Source: Thalassotalea eurytherma (GTDB taxonomy: Bacteria > Pseudomonadota > Gammaproteobacteria > Enterobacterales > Alteromonadaceae). From it: DNA of 64,000 nucleotides. Positions within the stretch are counted from its first letter, which is position 1. Every line of letters starts with the position of its first letter. The notes beneath the pieces were generated by a model that saw only the letters and a list, made by a program, of their open reading frames with translations, did not search any database and was not told the DNA's origin. The stretch is from assembly GCF_030161415.1 (NCBI RefSeq), contig NZ_BSSU01000004.1:124001-188000 (forward strand). The letters are read 5' to 3'. Both the position numbers and the translations under genes were made by a program. Shown here piece by piece: positions 45,963 to 54,816 of this stretch.

Positions 45963-46601
45963 CTAATTTAAATATTGTTGTATTGCACGTTCGAAGGTTG
46001 CGACGTCTTGCGCACCAGATAAGGCACGTTCCCCGTTAAAAATAAAAAGAGGCACTCCATGGATACCTTGTTGATGCCATTGGCTCTCGATCTCTTTAAC
46101 CTCTTCAGAAAACGCCTGTTGCTCTAATATTCGCTTGGCTTCTGTTTTATCTAACCCAACCTTTTCAGCAATAGATATAAGTGCTGTATGATCAAATTCG
46201 CCCTGTGCTGTAAAGTATTGTTCGAATAGCGCTTCAACCAACGCCGTTTGGCGCTCTGTACTACTAGCCCAAAGAATAAGTTGGTGACAGTCGTGCGTAT
46301 TTAGCATTTTCATCTCATCAAAATAATTAAATGAAAAACCGACTTTTTTCCCTTCTTCTGTCAGCATGGCTCGAGCCTTAATGCTGCCTTCTAACGTCGT
46401 GCCATATTTAGCAGCCAAGTGGCTTCGTAGATTCTCACCCTCAATAGCCATATTTGGATTCAATTCAAATAGGTGCCAATGAATATCAACTACAATTTGG
46501 TTATCAAATTTGTTAAGCGCATGCTTCAAGCGACCATAGCCAATGACGCACCAAGGGCATACTACGTCGGAGATAACATCTATTCGTAAAGCCTCTGACA
46601 T
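45963..46601 (-). CDS. DsbA-family (FrnE-like) thiol oxidoreductase
   Basis: 212 residues from the ATG at 46601, which has a GGAGG nine bases upstream and gives the family start MSEALRIDVISDVVCPWCVIG. The frame is open to 46796 but that part overlaps the cupin gene and matches nothing. The CPWC active site is near residue 15, followed by the helical insertion of FrnE proteins and the cis-Pro region GVPLFIF. No signal peptide, so cytoplasmic; likely a disulfide isomerase or glutathione-S-transferase-kappa-like enzyme in the oxidative-stress operon. Confidence 0.93.
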   Translation of the reverse strand: MSEALRIDVISDVVCPWCVIGYGRLKHALNKFDNQIVVDIHWHLFELNPNMAIEGENLRSHLAAKYGTTLEGSIKARAMLTEEGKKVGFSFNYFDEMKMLNTHDCHQLILWASSTERQTALVEALFEQYFTAQGEFDHTALISIAEKVGLDKTEAKRILEQQAFSEEVKEIESQWHQQGIHGVPLFIFNGERALSGAQDVATFERAIQQYLN

Positions 46602-46602
46602 A

Positions 46603-46995
46603 TTATTTAGCCTCCACAATAATGGCGACGATAGTCGTGGTGCCGACGTTAGAAACTTGATGTTCCCAAGCGTCGTGCCACATAGTGAAACCATCAGGAA
46701 TTTCAAGTGTATTTGCTCCCTCAGCGGTCGTAATAGTTGCCTTACCACCTGATTGAAAATACACTGTTTCAGCATTGTGTTTGTGCCAGTTATCACTTTC
46801 GCCTGGAGCTAAAGTCATTTTAAGTACAAGCACCTTGTCATTTTCCAGTAACACTTGGTAATGGTGAGGAGAAGTAACATGAGCACTGCTAAACTCTTGT
46901 GCATTGCTTACTTGGGTACTTAGCACTACTGCTACTAACGTCAAAAAAGTCCAAATGAATTGGGTCATCTTCATATCAACTCCTGATGGTCTCAT
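46603..46995 (-). CDS. Small exported cupin protein
   Basis: 130 residues with a signal peptide (MKMTQFIWTFLTLVAVVLST if started at residue 7) and a single cupin barrel: GESDNWHKHNAETVYFQSGG and PDGFTMWHDAWEHQVSNVG hold the metal-binding histidines and glutamate. Five bases after the peroxiredoxin gene and one base before the DsbA-like start, so part of the operon. Its ligand is unknown; an exported quercetinase/pirin-like or sensor function is possible. Confidence 0.85.
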   Translation of the reverse strand: MRPSGVDMKMTQFIWTFLTLVAVVLSTQVSNAQEFSSAHVTSPHHYQVLLENDKVLVLKMTLAPGESDNWHKHNAETVYFQSGGKATITTAEGANTLEIPDGFTMWHDAWEHQVSNVGTTTIVAIIVEAK

Positions 46996-47000
46996 TTAAT

Positions 47001-47543
47001 TTAGCGGTGCATACCACGTATAGGGTAGTTATTGTCTGGGTTTCTTATCCAAGCTAAGCCATTTACTAATGCACCTAATTCAGGTCTAACAAATGGATTA
47101 TTTGATAGATCTGCCACCTGTACAGTGCCCTGTTCATTGATCACAAATAAACCTGGTTCTGCAAAAGGATGATCCGTTTCTTGAGGTGATCTAGGATCTG
47201 AAATGTACACACCCAATTCTTCCATTTGCTCTACTGTTAACCCGTATGCCAGCGGAAAGCTTACGTTGAGTTGTTCTAAATGACTTTCTAACTGCTCCTT
47301 GCTATCTCCCGAAACTGCGATTAAATCGACACCGATTTCCCTTAAGGCTGAAGTCATGTCTTGCAAATGATTTAAGTATCTAGTGCATAGCGGGCAATGA
47401 CGGCCGCGATAAACCACAACCATCTTCCAGTCCATGCCATTGTCTGGTGTTGCTAGCCTTTTCACTTCTCCATTTAAAAGTGTCACATCCATTTCGGGGA
47501 ATTTTGCACCCGCGTGTAGCTTTTTGGTGTAATCAGTTTTCAT
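47001..47543 (-). CDS. Peroxiredoxin-like (AhpC/TSA family) protein
   Basis: 180-residue thioredoxin-fold protein. The active-site segment YRGRHCPLCTRYLNHLQ places a CxxC where peroxiredoxins have TxxC, as in the AhpC/TSA-like subfamily that works with thioredoxin. LIAVSGDSKEQLESHLEQLN is the usual following strand-helix. Cytoplasmic, 12 bases after the MdaB-like gene. Likely reduces organic peroxides. Confidence 0.9.
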   Translation of the reverse strand: MKTDYTKKLHAGAKFPEMDVTLLNGEVKRLATPDNGMDWKMVVVYRGRHCPLCTRYLNHLQDMTSALREIGVDLIAVSGDSKEQLESHLEQLNVSFPLAYGLTVEQMEELGVYISDPRSPQETDHPFAEPGLFVINEQGTVQVADLSNNPFVRPELGALVNGLAWIRNPDNNYPIRGMHR

Positions 47544-47555
47544 ACATCACCTCGA

Positions 47556-48152
47556 TTAAAAATGCTTGTTTAAGTGTGCTTCAAAGCGTTTGAAGTCATT
47601 TTCAACATCTGCATTTTTCATCACATCAAAACATGCAAAGGTTTCCATTGGCTTCATACCAAAGAATTTAAAGTTCATATGCATAGGGAACATTAAATCG
47701 TCGATTGATTTACCATCAAAGAATTCACTTTCATCGTTAAATGCTTCTTCTGGCGCGTTAAAGGTAAGAGACATCATGTATTTGGTATTGGTTAAAGTGC
47801 CGCCCATACCATAGTTTTTCTTTGGTGCTTCTTCTGTGCGGCCATCACCAACACACAAAGCCCCCCCCATTCCTGCGGTATACACTTCATCCATATACTT
47901 TTTAAATGACCAAGGAACTCCCATCCAGTTACTTGGTGATTGTAAAAAGACAATATCCGCCCATTGATGATGCGCTAATTGCTCTTCTACATCGTATTCT
48001 TCACTCATTGTTACTACGCGAGTGCTATATCCTTTACCCTCAAGCAAGGTGATCGCTTTATCAATAAGGGCTGCATTTAGCTTGCCCTCAGAAAACGGGT
48101 AATACTGATGTGCATTAATGATAAGTACATTCTTTGAATCGTTAGTGCTCAT
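47556..48152 (-). CDS. NAD(P)H quinone oxidoreductase, MdaB/KefF-like
   Basis: 198-residue flavodoxin-fold FAD/FMN enzyme that reduces quinones by two electrons. Motifs: [20 protein letters not shown] at the flavin site, [20 protein letters not shown], and [11 protein letters not shown]. It is close to MdaB (modulator of drug activity B) and related to KefF, the electrophile-sensing partner of KefC K+ efflux channels. First gene of a seven-gene operon ending in a K+ channel, divergent from an HxlR regulator. Confidence 0.93.
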   Translation of the reverse strand: MSTNDSKNVLIINAHQYYPFSEGKLNAALIDKAITLLEGKGYSTRVVTMSEEYDVEEQLAHHQWADIVFLQSPSNWMGVPWSFKKYMDEVYTAGMGGALCVGDGRTEEAPKKNYGMGGTLTNTKYMMSLTFNAPEEAFNDESEFFDGKSIDDLMFPMHMNFKFFGMKPMETFACFDVMKNADVENDFKRFEAHLNKHF

Positions 48153-48230
48153 TAAGTTGCTCCTAAATTACATAAGTAGAATTTATTTAAGAAAGAACAT
48201 TCTCTATCTCAATCTCATGTGGTATATTTT

Positions 48231-48264
48231 AGGTACCTTTTATCCATAATCAATTAGTATACTT
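48231..48264. promoter_or_regulatory. Two 8-bp palindromes between mdaB-like and hxlR genes
   Basis: AGGTACCT at 48231-48238 and AGTATACT at 48257-48264 are each perfect palindromes, 26 bases centre to centre, in the 143-base divergent promoter region. HxlR dimers bind short dyads such as these, so they are candidate operators for both transcripts. Confidence 0.4.
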
Positions 48265-48295
48265 TTAGTAACCTACAATAAATAAGTGAGTTAAA

Positions 48296-48667
48296 ATGAA
48301 AAGTTCAATAAAAACAGATAGTAAAGGAAGAAAAAAAGTTTACGACGCTTGTTTAGAGCCTTGTGCGATTGAAAAAGGCATGCGCTTGATTGGTGGAAAG
48401 TGGAAAGGCTCTATTATTTATCATTTAAAAGATGAGCCTGTAAGGTTTAACGATCTAGCGCGGATGTTAGGCGGTGCAACAAAGAAAATGGTTGATCAAC
48501 GCTTAAAAGAGTTAGAAGACGAAGGCATGGTAATACGGAAAGTTATTAGCGATAGACCAATAGCGGTGACGTATGAATTAACTCATTTTGGGAAGTCAGC
48601 ATTACATATATTGGAAGAATTAAGAGTTTGGTCTGAATCTAATGACCTACAAATAAATTCACAGTAG
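48296..48667 (+). CDS. HxlR-family winged-helix regulator
   Basis: 123 residues; HxlR domain from about 17 to 108 (CAIEKGMRLIGGKWKGSIIY, LGGATKKMVDQRLKELEDEG). Two cysteines near the N-terminus (C19 and C23 in YDACLEPCAI) sit where the redox-sensing cysteine of YodB/HypR/QsrR lies. Given the divergent operon of thiol, peroxide and quinone enzymes, it is probably a repressor released by electrophile or disulfide stress. Its end overlaps the convergent gene by 9 bases. Confidence 0.93.
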   Translation: MKSSIKTDSKGRKKVYDACLEPCAIEKGMRLIGGKWKGSIIYHLKDEPVRFNDLARMLGGATKKMVDQRLKELEDEGMVIRKVISDRPIAVTYELTHFGKSALHILEELRVWSESNDLQINSQ

Positions 48668-49096
48668 ACGAGCAATTAATCTATCTTCTAGAGTTATCTG
48701 ATGCTCATTTAGCCACGATTTAGCTTGCTCAATATCGTTAAAACACTTAAAGCTTAGGTTTAAACCTTTATAAACCTCGTGTATTTGATGCTTAAATAGG
48801 TTTGGACAAGCGGATTTTGTTAAACAGAAAGCGACGTTTTCAAGCCCTTTCGCTATGCGTTGTGCCACTGTCATTTTAAAAATTTCAGATACTTCTGGGA
48901 TCATTAAGCTGTCACCTTCTAGCGTAGCAAATACGGAATACGATGAGCATATATTAGCGTTCAAATGTTCATTGAAATCACGATTATAGTGCTCAAACGT
49001 TTCTAAATTCCAAGGTCCAAGTATCTTTATATAAAACACATCATTTGAAAATGTTATATGAAAATCACCGTGCTCATTCATAAGCTCATACTCCAA
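48659..49096 (-). CDS. STAS-like hypothetical protein
   Basis: 145-residue soluble protein. The pattern FYIKILGPWNLETFEHYNRD ... VFATLEGDSLMIPEV ... VAFCLTKSACPNLFKHQIHE ... CFNDIEQAKSWL resembles the SpoIIAA-like/STAS (SEC14-type) fold found in many marine bacteria as stand-alone proteins. Catalytic residues are not expected. It faces hxlR and overlaps its 3' end by 9 bases; no functional link is shown. Confidence 0.65.
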   Translation of the reverse strand: MEYELMNEHGDFHITFSNDVFYIKILGPWNLETFEHYNRDFNEHLNANICSSYSVFATLEGDSLMIPEVSEIFKMTVAQRIAKGLENVAFCLTKSACPNLFKHQIHEVYKGLNLSFKCFNDIEQAKSWLNEHQITLEDRLIARLL

Positions 49097-49248
49097 AGTA
49101 TAAATCCTTCACTACTACTTAAATATGTAAAGTTATTTTTTTAGGGTAATGAGAAAGACTGCCGCCTTTCTCATTATCAATTTTATAGCCTTTAAAATTT
49201 ACGATGAAGCAAACACAAGCCTCATACTCGATACAATCACCTTATAAA

Positions 49249-49932
49249 TCAAATTGGGCACGGTGCTTTTGCGGATATCCAAATATCTAATGCTTTCAAG
49301 AAGTCTTTATTTGTACCTGGCGCTGGTTCTCTTCCTAAACCCGGATCCCATGCCCATAAAATGAGCGGATCCACTTTTGCGTGATGGTCCAAAAACTCAG
49401 CTCTAAAAGTTTTTAAATCATCTCTACCACCACGAAACACTAAATGGGAGTTTCGAGCAGGGTCTAACCATTGCTCGCACAGCGCTTTTGCTGTGATATC
49501 TCTGGGCACAGCCATTGTTGCTGGTGGCATATGCCAGACAAAACCTGGCATCTTGTCATTAGCTGCACCCGGCGGCATTCCAGGCTCTTTTTGATTATCA
49601 TCCTGATGACAGCTGCGACAATTCATTGCAGCATTAGGCACCTCAACAAAATGATGATCTTTAACGGTTAACACCAAATTATTAGCCGCTGTTATATTCA
49701 TCGGATGGTTTATTCTAAATTCTCCAACGGTTGGTTTGTGTATTCCATTCTCAACTACGCCATGACAGTTCGCGCAACGTGGGTGCTTAGCAACTTCAAA
49801 TATGTAAGAAAAAGCATTTTCTGCCGACGGGTTTTTCTTAAATCTATCAAGCGATTCATTAGCCGATGATGCTAGTGATATGAATGAAGATAGCCAAGTA
49901 GCCATTAAACATAATTTTATTAACTTATTCAT
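49249..49932 (-). CDS. Periplasmic di-haem cytochrome c of the isoquinoline-oxidoreductase type
   Basis: 227 residues with a signal peptide (about 1-23). Two haem c motifs: CANCH at 53-57 and CRSCH at 105-109; several methionines (GMPPGAANDKMPGFVWHMPP) could be axial ligands. It is the last gene of the molybdenum hydroxylase operon, 11 bases after the catalytic subunit, so it is the probable electron acceptor passing electrons to the respiratory chain. Proteins of this type are often labelled isoquinoline 1-oxidoreductase subunit. Confidence 0.88.
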   Translation of the reverse strand: MNKLIKLCLMATWLSSFISLASSANESLDRFKKNPSAENAFSYIFEVAKHPRCANCHGVVENGIHKPTVGEFRINHPMNITAANNLVLTVKDHHFVEVPNAAMNCRSCHQDDNQKEPGMPPGAANDKMPGFVWHMPPATMAVPRDITAKALCEQWLDPARNSHLVFRGGRDDLKTFRAEFLDHHAKVDPLILWAWDPGLGREPAPGTNKDFLKALDIWISAKAPCPI

Positions 49933-49943
49933 AATCTTTACCT

Positions 49944-52247
49944 CTATGCTTGCTTCGATTGCTGACGAATATGTTCAGGCTTCATTGGCAATTCTCGCAG
50001 GCGGATACCCGTTGCATGAAAAACCGCGTTTGCAATCGCAGGGGCAACCGCAATCACCCCTGGCTCGCCTAACCCGACCGGAAATTCTTTGCTCTCTACA
50101 AAATTAATTTCCATTTCAGGCATGTTATTCATGCGCAATGGCGTGTAATTATGAAAGTTTGTCGCTATATAATTTCCGTTACTCACTTCAGTACCCTCGT
50201 GAAGCGCTAAACTGACCCCCCATAAAATAGAACCTTCAATTTGGGCTAACGCGCTATCAGGGTGCACGACAGTACCGCAATCAATCGTCATGAAAATCTT
50301 TTTAATCGTAATTTCACCGCTAGTTGGATTAACTGCAACATGTGCAGCACAAGCTATCCAAGTGGGCATTTCTCTTTCTTGACCAAAGCTCGTAGCAATC
50401 CCTAAGCCTTCGTTTTTAGGTAGTTTTTGCCCCCAATTCGCGGCTTTTTTACAATTCTCCAACACAAATTTTAATCGCTTGGCACCATGAACACTTTGCG
50501 GGTGATGCCCCCTATTCTTGCCTTTGCCATCTAACATGGCTAAACGCATTTCAACAGGGTCTTTTTTTAATTCATGTGCAACTTCATCAATGAATGATTC
50601 CGCCCCAAAACTTATCCATCCTGGCCCTACAGAGCGAAGCCAACCAGGCGTAAATGTCTTTTGAGCAAGCGGGTTGTTTATCGTTCTAACTCTATTATTT
50701 GCAATCGTGTACCAATGATCGGAACCTGAGGTTGAGAAGGGATCGAAATTACCGGTATTGTCGATTCCTTTGGGCATAAAGCCAGGTGCCATTGATAGCG
50801 TTGGCCAACCGGCTGAAATATTATGCTCGTAACCGACGAGTTCATTTTTATCATTGATAGCCGCAGACACTTTTTGGACCGAGGCAGAGCGAGCCTGATC
50901 GAATTTAGCATCATCTGGGCGAGTAAAAATCAGTTTTACGGGTTTTCCATATTGCTTTGCAGTAAGAGCTGCTGGAATAGCGTAATCGCCGTATGCTCTA
51001 CGGCCAAAACCGCCACCTAGATAATACTGATGAACAATTACACTATCATCACTAACCCCTAACGCTTTAGCTACAGCTGGTAAAGTTAATGAATGAGACT
51101 GGTTACCACAGTGAATGTGCCAAACACCATCTTTGAACTCAGCTAGTGCATTTAATGGTTCCATCTGGAAGTGCATCGCGGTGTGGGTAATGTAAGTCGC
51201 GTCCAATGTGCTGGCTGCTGAATCAAATGCTTTATCCATATCGCCATCGTTAACAAACAACACGCCAGCAGATTTTGTGTTGACCAGCTTCCTTCCTTCG
51301 TCAATGATGTCTTGTTCACTAACATTAGTTGTATCACCTGACTTGTAGCTTACCTTTATTGCGTCTGCTGCTTTTATGGCACTGTGATATGATTCAGCAA
51401 TTACACTTACCCAACCTTCTATCCAATTAGATTGATCCTTTAGTATTTCATAGCCTAAATAACCTTTTATCTTTTTGGCATTTGAATCATCTACACCTAG
51501 TACTTTACTTCCATAGCGGGTTGGCGGAATGACTGGGCGAGTATAAACCATGCCCTCTAACTCGACATCAATCCCATAGACAGCTTTGCCATTTGTTTTT
51601 GGCGGAACATCTAGCGCTAATCGGTCGAAACCAATCGTGTGTCTTTTATCAGGTGACTTGATAGGTAATTTGTTCATCTCTTCTGGTGTAAAAGTTCTGT
51701 CAAATTTACCTTGCTTGATAATCTCAGCAAAGGTGACCGATTTAGAACCCGAAATGACCTTACTGTCTTTTACATCACAGCTCTTAGGAGCAACGCCAAG
51801 CAGTTTTGCGCCAGCTTCTATCAAAGTTATTCTTCCCGCAGCCCCAGCTTGCGATAGTGGCTTGTACATTTGAAAAACTGACCATGATCCACCAGTCATG
51901 ACAAAGCCCCACTTAGGATCTGAACTAGCATGCTCTACACGTATATCATCCCAATTTGCGCCAAGCTCTTCTGCAACAATTTGCGCTAACGCAGTACCAA
52001 CATGCTGTCCCATTTCACATCGTGCAACATGAACGGTAATCTCACCTAGAGTACTAATTTCAAACCAAATACTTGGTGAAAAACCGTTTTGTTTGATGAT
52101 CTCTGAAGCACTTGCAGTCAAAGACATTGTCAATGGTGCAAATGCCATAACCAAAGCTGAATTTACCGCACTTATTAAGAATTTTCGTCTCGATAGCTGT
52201 AATGAGTCTTCTGTTTTGTTCTTTGAAAAGTTATTGAGTAAATTCAT
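49944..52247 (-). CDS. Molybdopterin-binding subunit of a periplasmic aldehyde/isoquinoline-type dehydrogenase
   Basis: 767-residue large subunit of the xanthine-oxidase family (IorB/CoxL-like). The N-terminus carries a twin-arginine signal (SRRKFLISA, R20-R21) followed by a hydrophobic stretch, so it is exported folded with cofactor. The molybdopterin-binding blocks are visible: YLGGGFGRRAYGDYAIPAAL, VHVARCEMGQHVGTALAQIV and the catalytic glutamate region near the C-terminus (GLGEPGVIAVAPAIANAV). The substrate is an aldehyde or N-heterocycle. Forms one complex with the 2Fe-2S subunit 2 bases upstream and the cytochrome c downstream. Confidence 0.94.
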   Translation of the reverse strand: MNLLNNFSKNKTEDSLQLSRRKFLISAVNSALVMAFAPLTMSLTASASEIIKQNGFSPSIWFEISTLGEITVHVARCEMGQHVGTALAQIVAEELGANWDDIRVEHASSDPKWGFVMTGGSWSVFQMYKPLSQAGAAGRITLIEAGAKLLGVAPKSCDVKDSKVISGSKSVTFAEIIKQGKFDRTFTPEEMNKLPIKSPDKRHTIGFDRLALDVPPKTNGKAVYGIDVELEGMVYTRPVIPPTRYGSKVLGVDDSNAKKIKGYLGYEILKDQSNWIEGWVSVIAESYHSAIKAADAIKVSYKSGDTTNVSEQDIIDEGRKLVNTKSAGVLFVNDGDMDKAFDSAASTLDATYITHTAMHFQMEPLNALAEFKDGVWHIHCGNQSHSLTLPAVAKALGVSDDSVIVHQYYLGGGFGRRAYGDYAIPAALTAKQYGKPVKLIFTRPDDAKFDQARSASVQKVSAAINDKNELVGYEHNISAGWPTLSMAPGFMPKGIDNTGNFDPFSTSGSDHWYTIANNRVRTINNPLAQKTFTPGWLRSVGPGWISFGAESFIDEVAHELKKDPVEMRLAMLDGKGKNRGHHPQSVHGAKRLKFVLENCKKAANWGQKLPKNEGLGIATSFGQEREMPTWIACAAHVAVNPTSGEITIKKIFMTIDCGTVVHPDSALAQIEGSILWGVSLALHEGTEVSNGNYIATNFHNYTPLRMNNMPEMEINFVESKEFPVGLGEPGVIAVAPAIANAVFHATGIRLRELPMKPEHIRQQSKQA

Positions 52248-52249
52248 TG

Positions 52250-52741
52250 TTAGCCCTCCACTGAACTTGCTAGATCATATACGTTGACGGCTGAATTGCT
52301 TTTTTCTGCGGCACTTTTGATGGCCTTTTTTATGCGAGGATAAGCCATACAGCGACAAATATTTGCACTCATATGCGCAGAAATTTCTTCATCTGTTGGA
52401 GAGCCATTTTGCTCTAATAACGTGGCAGCCTGCATGATTTGACCTGACTGACAATACCCACACTGAGGTACTTGTTCTTCAATCCAGGCTTCTTGCAAAG
52501 GGTGCTTACCTTCGAAACCTTCAATGGTGCTTACCTTTTTGCCTTGAGCCATAGAGATCGGCATAGAGCAAGACCTTACAGCGGCGCCATCCAAATGGAC
52601 AGTGCAAGCTCCACACATTGCGATACCACAACCAAATTTTGTGCCCTTGAGACCAAACTCATCTCTTATAACCCATAGTAGTGGTGTATCGTCAGGGACA
52701 TCTGTACGTACTGTTTTTCCGTTTAAATTAAATTCAATCAT
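52250..52741 (-). CDS. 2Fe-2S subunit of the molybdenum hydroxylase
   Basis: 163 residues, IorA/CoxS type. The N-terminal plant-ferredoxin cluster is [21 protein letters not shown] (first 20 [20 protein letters not shown]), and the C-terminal four-helix cluster is QCGYCQSGQ ... NICRCM. No signal peptide of its own, so it is expected to be carried out with the Tat-bearing large subunit. Four bases after xdhC-like and 2 bases before the large subunit. Confidence 0.95.
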   Translation of the reverse strand: MIEFNLNGKTVRTDVPDDTPLLWVIRDEFGLKGTKFGCGIAMCGACTVHLDGAAVRSCSMPISMAQGKKVSTIEGFEGKHPLQEAWIEEQVPQCGYCQSGQIMQAATLLEQNGSPTDEEISAHMSANICRCMAYPRIKKAIKSAAEKSNSAVNVYDLASSVEG

Positions 52742-52745
52742 GGAC

Positions 52746-53771
52746 TTAGTCCTCGCTCATTGTTAGTACATTACTAATTGATTTTGCAGTTCTTTTAAAA
52801 AGTGCTGCATGACATTCTGCGAGAACAGACAGCGCTATCTGCTCAGGCAAATCTCCACCTATATCTAGCCCAACAGGTCCTGCAATCCTTTTCGATTGTT
52901 CATTTATCTCAACCTTGGCGCTTGCTAAAACTTCTTCTTTCCTGTGCTTAGGACCAAGCATGCCTATATACCTAACAGGCGTTGAATAGACGTAACTTAA
53001 CGCCTTTGCGTCTATTGTTTTGCTGTGTGACATAAAGATCACAGCATCAACATTGTGCTTGGTAATAAAGAGCGCTAGGTATTCAGGCGACTTTTCTGAT
53101 ATCACTTCATCCACAAATGGGAAGTCGCTTCGCCTTGCTTGAGCAGGTCGTGGATCCCAGATAGAAACCTGCCAGCCTGTTTGAGATGCTAGCCTGGTGA
53201 CATGAAATGCATCTAAGCCACCGCCAACAACCAAAAGGTGCGGAGGAGCGGTAATAGGTACGTTAAGCGTTACTTTATCATTGTTATATTCAAGCGAAGC
53301 TTTTGAGTTGGGCTGTTCAGCATGTTGGTGAGTTGACAGGTTTGTATACGTATTAAGTTGTTCTGCAATTTCTTGTTGCCACGTACAACTCTTTCCAGCT
53401 TCTAGAGCGCTTAATAATTGGTCCAAAAGTAGATAATTGTTACTTTTGGTCACTGGTAGTAAAACTAAATGAACAACGCCGCCACAACCTACGCCTAATT
53501 TAAATGAAATATCATCTTCATCACTATCATCATAGGTTAAGCATCGAGGTTTTGACTCTTGCATTACCTTTTGGCTATTGAGCTTTATATCTGATTCAAG
53601 ACAACCACCACTTAACAGTCCTAGTTGCTGACCTAAGCTATTAAACATAACCATAGCGCCTGCTTTTCTATAACAAGAACCTTCTGTTTTATAGATAACG
53701 CCGAGCACCCATTGTGCACTGTCTTTGTGTGGTTCCCATTTTCGCAGGATATGAATTACGTGATTTTGCAA
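52746..53771 (-). CDS. XdhC-family molybdenum cofactor maturation protein
   Basis: 341 residues. An N-terminal XdhC/CoxI domain ([34 protein letters not shown]) is followed by a C-terminal Rossmann domain ([40 protein letters not shown]). These proteins bind Mo cofactor, help add the terminal sulfido ligand and insert it into the hydroxylase. First gene of the four-gene operon, so the enzyme complex carries its own chaperone. Confidence 0.95.
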   Translation of the reverse strand: MQNHVIHILRKWEPHKDSAQWVLGVIYKTEGSCYRKAGAMVMFNSLGQQLGLLSGGCLESDIKLNSQKVMQESKPRCLTYDDSDEDDISFKLGVGCGGVVHLVLLPVTKSNNYLLLDQLLSALEAGKSCTWQQEIAEQLNTYTNLSTHQHAEQPNSKASLEYNNDKVTLNVPITAPPHLLVVGGGLDAFHVTRLASQTGWQVSIWDPRPAQARRSDFPFVDEVISEKSPEYLALFITKHNVDAVIFMSHSKTIDAKALSYVYSTPVRYIGMLGPKHRKEEVLASAKVEINEQSKRIAGPVGLDIGGDLPEQIALSVLAECHAALFKRTAKSISNVLTMSED

Positions 53772-54042
53772 AGCTGCCCCTTACTGGTGGACCTCACCTT
53801 TTTTTAAAATTATTACAAGCCAATTTGGCTACTTCAATTAGTTCCCAAAAGGATACCAGGTGACTTTTTTAGTGATTCTGATGTATTGAAAAGTTGCAGA
53901 GCTACAGTGGCTGCGCCTCTCAAGCAATTGCACTTTGTTAAAACAATTGCCAAAATTATTCATGCTCACTCTTTACAAAATCTCTAAGCAACTGCCTCCC
54001 TCTAATTACATTTGGATTAATAACTAGAGGAAGTTCCTATGA

Positions 54043-54813
54043 TCAATTTAATGGAAATAATAAATCGGTTCGGATTATGTATTTCACGCCGTTCGTGACT
54101 GTTTCCGAGCTGTGCAAACAATGGAGTGGATGGCTGCCATGTGGGAAACATAAGACGCTTCCAGCAGGTGTTCTTACATTGACTAACTTTGCATTTTCAG
54201 GCCTATTAGCAGGTTTAGTTGGATCATTTTTGTTAACCCAAAATTGAGTCTCGCCACCTTCGAAATCGTCAGACAAGAGTATAAGAAATGTCATTTGGCT
54301 CCATCTATCACCATATGAGTCATGTTCATTTTTTCCGTTTATTATTCGGCTTCCAGGCCATGAACCATCGATATGCGGCTTAAAGAAGTCACCTTCTTGA
54401 TATTTATAAAATCTAAACCTAGCGTTAATCCCCACTGGCACCATGTTTGAAATATCTTCAATACCGCCAGCTAATAATTGCTTGCTTCTATCCCAAATAG
54501 TTGCGTTAGTTTCTTCATCGACAACCCAAGTTAAACTATCGTTATGACGTATATGTCTTGGCAATGAGACAGCTGCATCTTTATTGAAGCTAAGTGTCTC
54601 AGCAATGTTAATAAGTGATTTGCACTCTTCTTGAGTTAAAATGTTTAACAGCTGGAAAGCCCCCGGCACATCATCTATTTTCTTTAGTTCAGGTTTAACT
54701 GGGTGCTTTTCAGCCAAGCTTGCTGGATTATTTATTTTATTCGCCCACAAAGGGATATTATTACTCTCAGCACCGGCTTCGTTTTCTACAACATAAAAGC
54801 TCTCTATATTCAT
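54043..54813 (-). CDS. 2-oxoglutarate/Fe(II) oxygenase, prolyl 4-hydroxylase type
   Basis: 256 residues of the P4Hc fold. The iron ligands are HID in FFKPHIDGSWPG and the distal H in the HCLHSSETVTNGVKYIIRTD block; an arginine or lysine there binds 2-oxoglutarate. The segment MTFLILLSDDFEGGETQFWV is characteristic. It lies 3 bases after the aldehyde dehydrogenase gene and belongs to that operon. Substrate unknown; hydroxylation of a small molecule feeding the dehydrogenase or the molybdenum enzyme is an inference from context. Confidence 0.88.
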   Translation of the reverse strand: MNIESFYVVENEAGAESNNIPLWANKINNPASLAEKHPVKPELKKIDDVPGAFQLLNILTQEECKSLINIAETLSFNKDAAVSLPRHIRHNDSLTWVVDEETNATIWDRSKQLLAGGIEDISNMVPVGINARFRFYKYQEGDFFKPHIDGSWPGSRIINGKNEHDSYGDRWSQMTFLILLSDDFEGGETQFWVNKNDPTKPANRPENAKLVNVRTPAGSVLCFPHGSHPLHCLHSSETVTNGVKYIIRTDLLFPLN

Positions 54814-54816
54814 GTC

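Noticed and set aside
46602-46796. N-terminal extension of the DsbA-like protein
   Set aside because: It lies inside the cupin gene in another frame; the ATG at 46601 has GGAGG and matches the family start.
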